DNA of 64,000 nucleotides. Origin: Eretmocerus hayati. Taxonomy: Eukaryota; Arthropoda; Insecta; Hymenoptera; Aphelinidae. The stretch spans positions 161,931,685 to 161,995,684 of the forward strand of contig CM056741.1 of assembly GCA_029851415.1 (NCBI GenBank), given 5' to 3'. Under the pieces are notes generated by a model, which ran no database searches, was not told the DNA's origin, and saw only the letters and a program-made list of their open reading frames with translations. Position numbers and translations under genes: made by a program. Positions 47,201-58,277 of this stretch are shown in pieces; positions within the stretch are counted from its first letter, which is position 1, and each line of letters starts with the position of its first letter.

Positions 47201-50163
47201 TACGTCTCTTTCGCAAACTCTTTGAGTTCGTGGTGCAACGGGGTTAAAACTACACGGTAGTGCACAGGGAATTGTCGCTCGCCTATTCAAATTCTCTTTC
47301 TTCTTCCTCTTGTTACAGTCTTCAAGGTCTGAATCGATTTCAGCTGCTTTTTTTTGCCACACCAAGTGGTGGTTGCTGAATGTGCCGCAAAGTGACTATG
47401 TGAAACGGGGCAAACATGCATTGACCCGGTGAAGGTCCTGTTGAAAGAAAACAGCTGAGCAAAGCAATTGCTTATACATTACTCTGGGTACATCAGAATA
47501 GAGAATTCTCAGGGATGTATCAGAATGTGAGTGCTCTCGCAGTCGAATGTATCAATCTCAATATCAAGAAGTCAGATGTATCGCTAACATCTGTTAGAAG
47601 GAAAGTTTACCAACTATTGGGTTGGTCAAATGATGGCCAAAGATATTCACCACCATCTTTTTCCTTTCCAAACGAAATTAGACGTATCAGAAAATGAAGA
47701 TATTTGAACCCTGGCTATCTTCATCTGACGCCAATTCAAGCAATGAAACCATAATACTCTCGTATCACATTTATTCTTCTCGCTTATGACGCATCTTCAA
47801 ACTCTGTCTGCGGCTATTCTGCGAGATCTACAATTTTTGATTGGTTCGCAACCAGTGAAAGTACTGAACAAAGGCACTTGACTGAGATATGAATCCAGGC
47901 CCTCTGCGTTGAAGGTCAGAACCTCATCCACGAGTCAAAGTACTTCGATATTGGTTGGTGCCAATAATTAAGGTTTTGTTCAGTGACGGAGATGGCCTTC
48001 ATCATTAGCAATCGCAACGAAGGCAATAGAATGACAAAAGATTATCAAAATCAATGGAACAAATCGAACCTGATTGAAAAACGTTTATGCATTCTCTTGG
48101 CAGTAAAGAAGACTTCGGCAGTTAAACTCCTAGAGTTAGCTCTTCTGATTATCATCAACTGGCAGGCTTTGGTGATGGAGTATATTATATTTCGGAATTA
48201 TTTCTTAAAGCCATCCGCAAGAGATTTTAGCTCCAGAATGTAACGTAAAACAGAAATAAATTTGGGGTTAATATAATGTTGCCATATCAAATTGTAGAAA
48301 AAATGACTTGGACATAGCCACTGTGTTCACGATCTAGATCCAACGGATCAGAATGTTCAGATACTTGGAATCATCCAGATCGCTACTGTAACTCTTCCAT
48401 GGTATAATCTTCTTCTGGCATCGACTATAAATAGAGATACTCATAAGTAACATCTTCAAAAGTTTACAGTGTACCCGGCGCAAACAGTCTACAATGGGTC
48501 TCGTGCCAATGCGGTCTCGTAAACAACTAAACTTCAAAAGAACTGTTTTCACAGGCATCTAACAAGCCTACCAAATCCGGAACTTATACCTCTCATAAAA
48601 GTCGCAATTTAAGAGACAACTAAGAAAGAAAGTAGTCTGAGCAAACAATCCTATACCAATTCGGCATTTGCCCCCTTCTTCTTCTCCCTTTCCCTCTATT
48701 TCTGAACAAAGGCAATACATTTTTCCGCATACTCTACCCTCGAAGACAAAATATACGATTTAACCGTGGGCCCAAAAATCGATCTCCGTCACACTCCATC
48801 AAGATGGTCCCCGATTTCTCATCTCCGGCAACGAAAACACCACTCGACGTCCGCAACATTTTCTCAACCCGACAACCAACCATTCATCGTTTCTCTTATG
48901 GCTAAGCTCATTGGATGGACCGTGATACTTACTCGTGGCGTTCAATAATAATAATAGTGTTGGTGTCCTGGCGGTCTAGCCCGCAAGATACCCGTAGACG
49001 TAACATATATAAAATTCGAAGCCTTCACAGTGACACCTGGACTTTTCTCTAGAGAGCCAAAGTCTGCGTCAAACAGCCAGCCAGCGTGTCTTGGCAGTTT
49101 TCGGGGTCACTTTTAATCGTAGGTGGCGTGAAGATTGAGTGGATCGTGAAAGGGAGCGTTAGAGTTGCTCTGGGGCTCCTTTTCAAGATGCGACCCTAAA
49201 ATTTCATTGGCGCACGCGGCCTGTCGCTCGAGCGCTCAGCGGTAGCTCCTTCCCTCTAATATTACCTTATTTCACTCCCTTTCAGGAGTACAGTCCCGGC
49301 TAAAAGTACTGAGCGCACTCGTTGAGATTCTATTTTTCTACTTTTTTCTCTTTACTCAGAGATGGTGCGATGCGATTGGGATGAGCTCGATTATAATTCG
49401 TGACAGATCTCGAGGATTTTGATGAAAAGCCGATCACCGAGCTGGAAAAATTTTGTCGGAATTGCTCACAGTGTGTGCACTAGAAGTGGGGTCGGTGCAT
49501 TGGAGATAGAATGGATTTCAAGGCGTTATTGTGTTCGAGGATCTTGAAGGATGAAGAAAGTTGAAGACTACAAAAACTCTGGCAATCATTACCTTCAAAT
49601 GAGATATCATGAGTTCCACAAGTTGCAGGTTTGGATGGTGGTTCCTTTCAAAATTCATCAAAAGAGGAAACAAGTGATCTACCAAAAATGATTCATAAGA
49701 CATAAAAGATTCTTTGGGAAGATTATGACATCAAAATTAGTTATCTTTATCGTAATTATACAAATGAATAGTGTGGTTAAATTTATTTCTCGAGCGAACA
49801 CTTTCCGCAATCTTTGGGAATCCGTATACCGCTTTAGTGATTTGGTTCAAATAGTAATCTTTGCCAATACAAAATGAATTAGTCATATCGGTCATTTTCC
49901 AGAGAATCGAATGAATGATGCTTTTTTTAGAAACACAACATAGTCGGAATTTAACATCCAAACCAATGATCAGGCGACTCAAGTAAGATGAAAGTTTGTG
50001 GAAAATGTTGAACATTGCGATGTCAAATAAAAACCAGAAAATTGACTTTGGTTCATTTGTATTATTTTACTCTATTTCCAAGTTCTTTTAGAAAATTTCC
50101 TGGAAAGTGAAACCAGCGAGACTACAGTCGACTGCAAAATCCAGGAGACATGTTTATCAGCAG
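44216..50163. other. Six kilobases without a supported gene
   Basis: Many open frames of 60-115 codons occur, none with a motif. Possible chemoreceptor fragments on the minus strand were considered near 48.45 kb (IVDCLRRVHCKLLK) and 49.74-50.02 kb (a hydrophobic frame with SSYLSRLIIGLDVKFRLC) but lack paired splice sites. GC-richer patches lie at 46.95-47.3 kb and 48.95-49.5 kb and could be promoter or 5' UTR sequence of a gene outside the window. No structural RNA or clear transposon was seen. Confidence 0.35.
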
Positions 50164-50165
50164 TA

Positions 50166-50825
50166 GGGTGGTCCTTATTTTCCAAACCCTCTTTTTCGAC
50201 TTCTTCCACGGTTTTCTTGCATCCTTATGATTAGAAAATAATGTTCTAACCGCGAGGAAGCTGAAAAAAATCTCTAACCATCCCGCCAGAGCGATCTTTA
50301 AACCATATTCCTTACCCAGTTATTGGCCTTTTCTGCGCATGCGCGTGATTGTATGCTTGTGAAAGTATCTTCAAACGATAGCTATCAAAATTTCCTTCAG
50401 AATGACCCCCTAATAAAGTCGATTTGATGTATCTCGACCAGAGTTGCGAATGTTTTTAGAAAGTGGAAGAGTCCAATGTGTGAAATCTGTGAGCCGAACA
50501 GCGCCCTAGCGATCGTCTGTGACAGCCTGGACTCGTTCACTTCCCAAAAACAGTCATAACTCTGATTAAAATGCATCAATTTTGACTTGATCAGGGGGTC
50601 ATTTTGAAGGAAATTCTACCAGCTATTTACAAGCATATAATTATGCGCATGCGCAGGAAAGGCCAATAACTGGGTAAAGAATCTGATTTAAAAATCGCTC
50701 TGGCGGGTCGGTTAGAGATTTGTTTTTCGACTTTCTCGCGGTTAGAACACTATTTTCTAGTCATAAGGATGCAAGAAAACCGAGGAAAGAGTCGAAAAAG
50801 AGAGTTTGTGAGATAAGGACCACCC
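50166..50825. mobile_element. MITE with gggtggtcctta ends, 660 bp, TA target
   Basis: The left end gggtggtccttattttccaa matches the complement of the right end ataaggaccaccc, and TA flanks both sides (50164-50165, 50826-50827). The arms pair over nearly the whole length, including gcatccttatgattagaaa, cgctctggcggg, ttattggcc and gcgcatgcgc. There is a short unique centre near 50465-50530. The interior is shared with the element at 43033-44215. Confidence 0.88.
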
Positions 50826-52539
50826 TAATCAATCAGCAGCTTGATTCCGTTCTTCTCCGCCGATGCATATACAAGTACTCCTACGAGGGACACTCAAGAC
50901 CTAACCGGATATTTCTGTTTCGAAATGGACAAGAAACTTTTCATTCGACCTCTCCATCAATATTTTTTCAACGGCCCATATGCAAAGTCATACCAATCCC
51001 AAAAGAAATCGTGCATATGACAACTCAATCAATTTATCCAGTTCTCATGATTATACATCAGATGAAAGCTATCTAAAATATCTCATAACCTCCCAAATAT
51101 TATTCAATCGATTGAATAACTTAGATGAATCTCGCATCATGCTACATGACTTTGCCACTACCAAGGTAAATACGATGTAGGCAGTGGCACCAAGAGAAGG
51201 CGGATATGATACTCCCAATCTCAAAGAGACACCTATATTTCCCAGGTGTCACTATTCCAAGTACTGTATACCATTCAAAACTTTTGTCTCCGATTCTACC
51301 GGACCAATAAAAATCTCAGCAACAGCAGCAGCAGCAGTCATCCCGCATCTTTTCTCGAAGGAATATAAAAGCTGCAGGAGGCATCACATAGACGCGTGCG
51401 CATGCCTCCTGCATCATCAGACCTTCATCTCCTCTTGCACCTGGCTCAAACGTCTCTAGGCTGTATCCACCCAATTCCTATATATCTGAAACAGCAGCAT
51501 CCATCCCTACCTCCCTCCCCCTCAGAAACCTACCTATCGAACACGTGGACCCGAAACGACTCATTGTATTGTGAGCACATATAATAATACCAATGCGATC
51601 GTCATGGGGTCTTTGTATGACATATAGCATAGACGGGCCCACTACGAGCCACGCGACCGAATTACTATATACATATACTCCCTCGTCGTTCCGTTTCTTG
51701 TCGCCGTCTTGAAGAGAGCCACCACCTTGATTTTTCAAAAACGGGTCGCGTGTTATGATTCACGGGTCGACAAGTTTATCTATGATATTCCATCTGCCCG
51801 CGCGTGTGTCTGCGTGCGTCATTGGTCGTCAGTAGAAAGAAGGACAATGAACCCGATTATAGATTCTTTGATCCGAGTGCGGCATCAGAATTTTATCGAT
51901 TTATCTAGCTGATATATTATGTGACTTACCCTAGATTGTTGAAATACACTTTCGACTTGCGGCTGTTTGTGTATCGTACTCAGAGGTGGAGTACGTACGC
52001 TTAGGCCGTAAATTTTTGGGTAGATCGGGTATATTTACGAGCTGCTACTGATGCTTCTTCCAATGCATCGTTTGGTTCCTTGAAGCAGGAGATACGGGTT
52101 AAGGGCCTTTAATTGTAGGGTCGATGATAGGTATAGGTGCTGGGATGATGTATCGGTAGCTGTTTTCATGGCACTATGATGGAAATCAGTTTTTGGAAAG
52201 ATGTGAGGTTTGCTGGATTACCGAAGCGTGATGCGGTACACCTGTGCATGTGAGTTGGGTAACAGGAAATTTGACGTACCTTCAACTTTGTAGGTTGAGC
52301 AAATTCTTCTTTTTGTCACATGCCGAAAATTGACGAAAGTTTATTAGACGATGAACAACTGATCCATGAAATGAAAACCACCGATTCTGATTCATAGCTC
52401 ATGACATACATTTATGTTTCTTGGTCATTAATTTCTGTAATTCCAACTAGATCGATCCATGCATTAATTCCAAATTACAGGATGCAAGAGAAAAGTAGTC
52501 TCAAGATTCACCAAACAGTTTTTGCCACTACAAAAAGGA
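50826..52539. other. Intergenic, mixed composition, no gene recognised
   Basis: A CAG-rich microsatellite (cagcaacagcagcagcagca) lies at 51320-51339. Short palindromic words such as gctgcaggaggcatc/atgcctcctgca sit near 51370-51415. Several 60-90-codon frames are present without motifs. The composition suggests a promoter or UTR region, but no gene can be tied to it. Confidence 0.35.
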
Positions 52540-53490
52540 TTTCTTAAGATAGTTACACCTCTTAAATTTTCTATTCTTAGATCAAGAAGGTCGATTTGGG
52601 TACTTTCTGTTACTTCAAGAGCTCGTCAATCTCAAAATAAGAGTTCCATCTCTTGAAATAAGATGTACGCATCTTGAATCGAGAATATCGACCTCTTAAA
52701 GTTATAGCGCCATCGGTTTGAAGAGAAATCTAGGAGTTTAAGAGATGACAACTCCTTGAATTAAGAGCTCGTGTGTTCTTAAATTGAGAACTGCGATCAC
52801 CCATAACCTCATCGCCGAGGAATCCGATAGGATGAATATGATTTGTAGAAATTTATTAGGACCTCCGTAAGTACACGTTTGAATATGAGTGCTCATCTGT
52901 ACTGTAAGTACTATAATGTATCTTGAGCTGAATACCAGTTATTATCGCTCTCTGGGACCAAGTATGGCAGAGCGTGTGATACATGAGCCACGCGCGGTTT
53001 TGTATATAAGGGAGGGGATTCTTCCATTCCAGCGCGTGACAACAGTAACCCTATTCAAGCCGTTATTAAAAATGGCTCATTCTCAATATTTGTGCCGATG
53101 AGCCTCACGTTCTTGCAATTGCCTCGCGCGAATATATCAACACGGACCATTGAGAGCCTCAAACCGACATATAAAGAGGTTATATTATTCCTCGCATCTG
53201 AGTTGAGAGCAGTTTCTCACGTTATTTTTTCGTGTCCCTCCATCCATAATCTTGATCTCAGTTGATGAAGATCAACGGTTTGGTGAGACTACCATCTATT
53301 TGAACGCGGCAATTTTAGGTTAGAATCCAATCATGACACTATAAAATTAAGAGACTCAAACTCTTAAAATAAGAGACTACACCTCTTACATTAAGAGGTC
53401 TGGACATTCAAAAGGCCAAGTTGTTGTTAAAATCGCACACTCTTGAATTAAGAGACTGTCGTTCTTATTTTAAGAGATCCTTGCACATCT
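52540..53490. repeat. Two clusters of a ctcttaa / ttaagag motif
   Basis: The words ctcttaaat, attaagag, aataagag and tgaattaagag occur about ten times at 52545-52795 and about nine times at 53338-53485, in both orientations and with unlike spacers. The pattern parallels the motif arrays at 10.0, 20.9 and 27.5 kb. The 540 bp between the clusters lack the motif and may be an insertion that split one array. No element ends were identified. Confidence 0.65.
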
Positions 53491-54800
53491 ATTTATAATC
53501 AATCAGAACCGGAAACATCAAATATATGTGATCCTATGATTTCTTGCGACGCCTGGCCACACATTGACTCATTCTACTTCTGATAACAACTTGAACAAGA
53601 CATGACATTCACATAACAGCCTGTGAAGTGAAAAAATGGCTCTTATCCTTACGAGAAATATTTGGCTATGATACGTCACACGGAATTCATTCTTTCAAAA
53701 ATTCTAGAAATAGATTAGAATTTGGTCAAAAAAAGTGCTCAAATCTTTGCTCTATGATATGTGATTTTTCCAATCATCACGCAAAAACCAAAATCCAATA
53801 TCACTGAATTTGCACAAGAACCCTAAAAGATCGTTCGCTCCTTGATAATCCGATGAATCAAATTGAATTATCTTGGCTCAACGCCAAGCTATGTATATGG
53901 TAGGAGGAACCATGAAAAACATATGGAAGAATGCGGGAAGGGTGGGCGGTCTAATGTCTTTATCGATGGCCGAACCGTACTGCTTCACATTCGCAAACAA
54001 CACACCCGATGAAGCCTCTAATACATAAGGGTTACACGAATCAATGTATATTCGTTTTGGGTACTGCGTGACGATATAGATGCGTTCTTGACACTCCCTC
54101 TTCTCTTCAACTATATATAAGAGACCCTTCATGCATCAATTTACATGTGCATACATATTTATGAAGAAGCAACATTTGCTTTAGACAAACGCCACACGAT
54201 GACATGGCAACTATACGATTCGACTCGCAAAATTTGATAAGAGCATGACTTTATATAAGGGTGAAGAGTGTATCGCTTGATAGAATCATTTCTAGAGACC
54301 CCTTAGAGAGAAATTAATGGGGAGTTGAAATACACCAATACGCAGAACCAAATCACAATTCACAGATGTAAATCAATGATACACTCGGAATCGGAAGATT
54401 TTCAGGGTAATTGTAGCGTTTATGATAAATGAGAATAACTGCAGGATTACTTATGCGTACGACGAACTTACTGAAATGATCTCTATCACATTTATTCTTC
54501 ATTTCAACAAGTCTCCGCATCTCAATATTTTGAGCTACAGACCTTTGGAAGAAATGTATTACAGAAACCCTGTCCCCGGAATCATTCACAAGTTATTTCT
54601 AGTCTTTCGAACTGCATTGTCAACAGCTCTCCCGCAACAAACTTTGAAAAATCTGTTATGAGGAGAAAGAAAAATATTCCAGTCTGTCTCGATCAAAATG
54701 ATCATCAAAAAAATGTTAAAGAGCGATGGAAGAACAGTAGGAAAAGTGCAGTGCATGCATACTGGTCAACATGGGATTGATGAAACCTATTCACGTTCTT
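53491..54800. other. Intergenic, no gene recognised
   Basis: The stretch is AT-rich with frames of 71-84 codons on both strands and no motif. No repeat, hairpin or RNA gene was recognised. Confidence 0.4.
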
Positions 54801-54802
54801 AT

Positions 54803-55597
54803 AAGGTAACTGTGCCTAATTTGCCCCCATTCCCTAATTTGCCCCCATTCAAGTTCTCAAATGTATGCACCCACAGACCCTGCCGCGCATTTTTTTCACG
54901 TTTGTTACGTTAAAATATGAGAAAATAAACGTTCTGGACCTATCGTCTATTACCCGCGCATTTCTTACAACAAAAAAGTGGTTTTCGGTACTTTCGACTT
55001 CTTTTTTGTTAGTCATTAAAAGCTATGCCAAACAAAATTCATGTGATCAATTCCAACGTACTTCAATTCATTTTCTTTGTCTTCGTCCCAACTTTAGAAT
55101 GCTTTTTGTAGAATTGCAAAATTCAATTTTTAGCCGATTCTACGCCCATATCACTAGAGAAAGTGCAGTGTTCCTAATTTGCCCCTATAGTCTTTTTCCA
55201 AACTCATTTCTCGGTCCATTAAGATGCATCAATTTACCTCAAAAAGTTTTAAAGGCGGTAAAAAAAGCTACAAAATGAGCTAAAGTACGTCTCATTTGGA
55301 GGTCTGGGAGCCGAGATATCCCGATTATACGAAATACTCGTATAATCTCATGAAAATAGGCCCCTTTTCCCTGTAGGGGCAAATTAGGAACACACTGGCA
55401 AAAACTCGCAAAAAATCTTCTTTCGCAAAAATCAAGATGTCTCAGCTCCAATTCGTTCAAATTGAACGTACCTTAGCTTATTTTGAAGGTCTTGAAACAA
55501 GCTTCAAAATGACTTAAAGTACGTTGGAAAATATAGAGATGAGTTGAAATAGCGAGCAAAACAAAAGTAGTGGGGGCAAATTAGGCACACTTACCTT
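54803..55597. mobile_element. aaggtaa/aatttgcccc element, 795 bp
   Basis: It starts aaggtaactgtgcctaattt and ends ggggcaaattaggcacacttacctt, giving inverted ends, with AT on both sides (54801-54802 and 55598-55599). The aatttgcccc word, or its complement, recurs in the middle (55175 and 55377). It also carries the gtacgttggaaaatat phrase found in the 38271 element, so it is a diverged member of that family. A 137-codon plus-strand frame (54865-55278) has no motif. Confidence 0.75.
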
Positions 55598-55599
55598 AT

Positions 55600-57724
55600 T
55601 CAATGACTGAATCACTCGTATGGGTTTTAACCCAATACTTTCACTTCTCGTATTTAATTCTGAATTGTTTACAATGTTTCATGATGATAATTAAGGTCAT
55701 GAAGAGGGCTGATTTATGAAATTTTGCAAAGAACTCTTACTCTAGCATCATATCAAATAACATGAAAATTTTGCACCAACTGATGGTAACAACATAACAA
55801 TCTGGCGTCAAAATAACATCCGGTTTGTATTGAAATCGTAGATGTTTAGTTCTTCAGCTAATTCACCCTCAATTACCAACGTGAAATAAAGTTACACTCC
55901 AACCAACGTCGCAAACTTTCGACATTTTTCGTCAAATCCATCCAATTTTCAAAGCTGAGCGCAGTGACTGGCATGAAAAAATTATCATCGCAAAGCTCAA
56001 TTATCTAAGAATCATTACAACCAAGTATGAACATTTTCCGATGGTCGGAAAGATCCTGGGTACTCCTGAAGAATTCCTCAATAAATTCAGTTTTGGAGAT
56101 CAGGCTGAGAATAACTTTTTGAGAAAATTATGTTTGAAGTTGCAAGATTGAATCTCAAAATGATTTTGCCATAACACGTAGACCTTGAATGACCAATTGG
56201 AGCCAAAATCGGATGTATATTGTAAAAAATGAGAATTTTCACTCCCGTTGGTGATGGATTTTGAGCACATCTGAAAGAGAACGTTGGAATATGAGTTTAC
56301 AGAAAAGAAGTTTCAGCGTTAAAGATGCGAATAAAATTGTGAGTGTGCCAAAAGTCTACCACGTTGGTTATTAAGGGTTGAGAAAATGACTCAGGCTCTC
56401 GTAATTCCCACATTCTGAGATCTTCTGTTGAGTGCTTAATCTCACATTCTCATCTAGATAGTTTCAAAATCAACGTAAAGCTCCAGTGGTGACCATAAGA
56501 AAATACTACAAAACCGAACATGACACTTCTCGTACAGTCAAATGTTTAATACCGTTCCAACAAAAAAATCAGGCACTTCTCTATTGCGGAGAATTCAGTT
56601 TCCAGAGGCTACAATAATTTTCCCACAAGGGCGATCACAGTCAAAAGCCAAACACTCCCCTGACTCTCAAATGCAAAGTATAAATCGAAGCTGACCATGA
56701 GTTTTATACTCCTACTCCTCAACTACATACGTATAAGAGCACTCAAAAGTCCGCAAAACTCTTGCTATAGGTTTACGTCCGGCTTCTGACTTCTTAGCTG
56801 TGCATTTCAAGATCGGCGATAAATCACCGCGAACCAAATAGAAATGGACCACCCAAGAGTCTCTGAATACATTTTAGCTGTAGTCTAGTTGCTTTCAGTG
56901 CCATCAGCTGGCAGCACCAGACGAATCCCCTTTGGTCTAACTGGTCAGTATACATAGCGATGCCGTGTGGGTGTTTTCAACGATGAAAACTATACATATA
57001 GGGAGGCAATATACATATAACTGAGACTGAGGAAGCTCTTTGGCGCAGGCGCGAAGGAGGGCGAAGCTGGATACTATGTTGGCCACCCCTCTATATTGAT
57101 TTTGCACGGCATCTCGTTGCTTTGCTTCAGAGAACTGAGAAAGAAAGGCTGTATATATATACAGCGCTATTATGGAGACGACAGCTTTGCCCGATTCTGC
57201 CACTGACTTTGACCTGAGTGAGCTTTTGACAGACACGAATGTATCCATGTACCCTGCCTTGTTGTTCATTAAATATTCTCATTTGGAGTTTATGATAGCG
57301 CATGATACAGAAGATTTGGATTATAAGATGTTAGATGAAGGTATAAAATGAAAGGTGTTGCTGTTTTATGACAGTGTCGACTGATCTCGAGACTACCATC
57401 ATTCATCCAACTAGCCAATGGAGAAGTTGGGTATTTCACCATTGAAAACAACTCGCGCATGTTTTTTTATGGAAACCATCAGTAAGAACCATCTCGATTG
57501 AAGATGATTATGAGATGAATTATCTTGTGAGAACCGAAATGAACAAAATGTATCCTTTATTCAAGCCCATTTTTCATTATTCTCAGTTCCACTTTCAATC
57601 AATTTCGGACTGAATTGCTAGTACCACAGAGAACATTCCAATAACTGTCATGTAATGGCCTGGAATTCTATCTCAGCAGAAATGTTTCAGTAAGTATTGA
57701 ATACAGTACTTTATTTCATCTTGG
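55600..57724. other. Intergenic, no gene recognised
   Basis: Mostly AT-rich. Around 56,940-57,240 the sequence is GC-richer and has an alternating gtatatatatac tract at 57151. A 59-codon plus-strand frame at 57172-57351 has an acidic start (TDFDLSELLTDT) but no splice or family support. Nothing else was found. Confidence 0.35.
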
Positions 57725-57726
57725 TA

Positions 57727-58167
57727 CCCATGTAAAACATACGATTCCATGAACATATATGATCATGGAATCCGAGGATTCCATATATGATCATACGTAA
57801 AACCGTTCCAAATTTTTTTTTTATTCCAGAAAGTTGTGATGTATTGATTCAAACCTATATTCTAACATCAATACGTTACAATACTGATCATATACTACTA
57901 AAGAAAAATCTTCCTAGGAGACGCTCTCGAGTTTCAAAAAAGTGACATTCTTACGAAACCTTCCTCTTGTGTGCTTCAAATGTTCAAGACCTGAGAATGA
58001 CTCCGAGAAAGGTTTTTCTGAGTGATGTCTGATCAATACTGTGAGGTATTGATGTTACACCAGTTGTAAATGAGTATTTCACGTCTTTCCGGGATAAAAA
58101 TGACAAATTTTCAAACCGATTTTATACCTGATCATATATGAACATGGAATCATATGTTCTACATGGG
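57727..58167. mobile_element. Tc1/mariner-like MITE, 441 bp, TA target
   Basis: The left end cccatgtaaaacatacgatt and, reversed, the right end cccatgtagaacatatgatt match, continuing through ccatgaacatatatgatca. TA lies at both outer edges (57725-57726 and 58168-58169). A second local palindrome around tccgagga sits just inside the left end. No coding sequence. Confidence 0.82.
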
Positions 58168-58173
58168 TAGTTT

Positions 58174-58273
58174 CCCTGGTAGGAATGGTGAACAGTTTTT
58201 GGCCAATGACTGGCCAAGTCGCATTTCTACTAACCATAGATGGACAGAAGAAAAGGTTTCATTTCTACCAGGG
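58174..58273. mobile_element. Minimal ccctggtag MITE, 100 bp
   Basis: The left end ccctggtaggaatgg pairs with the complement of the right end catttctaccaggg. The interior has tttttggccaatgactggcc, as in the relatives at 27913 and 40036. The flanking gttt repeats (58170-58173, 58274-58277) may be a 4-bp target duplication. It sits 5 bp from the right edge of the TA-flanked MITE. Confidence 0.85.
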
Positions 58274-58277
58274 GTTT

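Noticed and set aside
48334..48558. Minus-strand frame with IVDCLRRVHCKLLK, similar to the exon before the later TM helices of ORs
   Set aside because: Isolated phrase; flanking splice sites and neighbouring exons could not be found.
49737..50015. Minus-strand 92-codon frame with SSYLSRLIIGLDVKFRLC, resembling a chemoreceptor transmembrane exon
   Set aside because: No matching acceptor or donor phases and no neighbouring OR exons in order; similarity is only hydrophobic patterning.
57172..57351. 59-codon plus-strand frame just after an alternating gtatatatatac tract
   Set aside because: The TATA-like tract is too close to the ATG to give a normal leader, and there is no motif or splice support.
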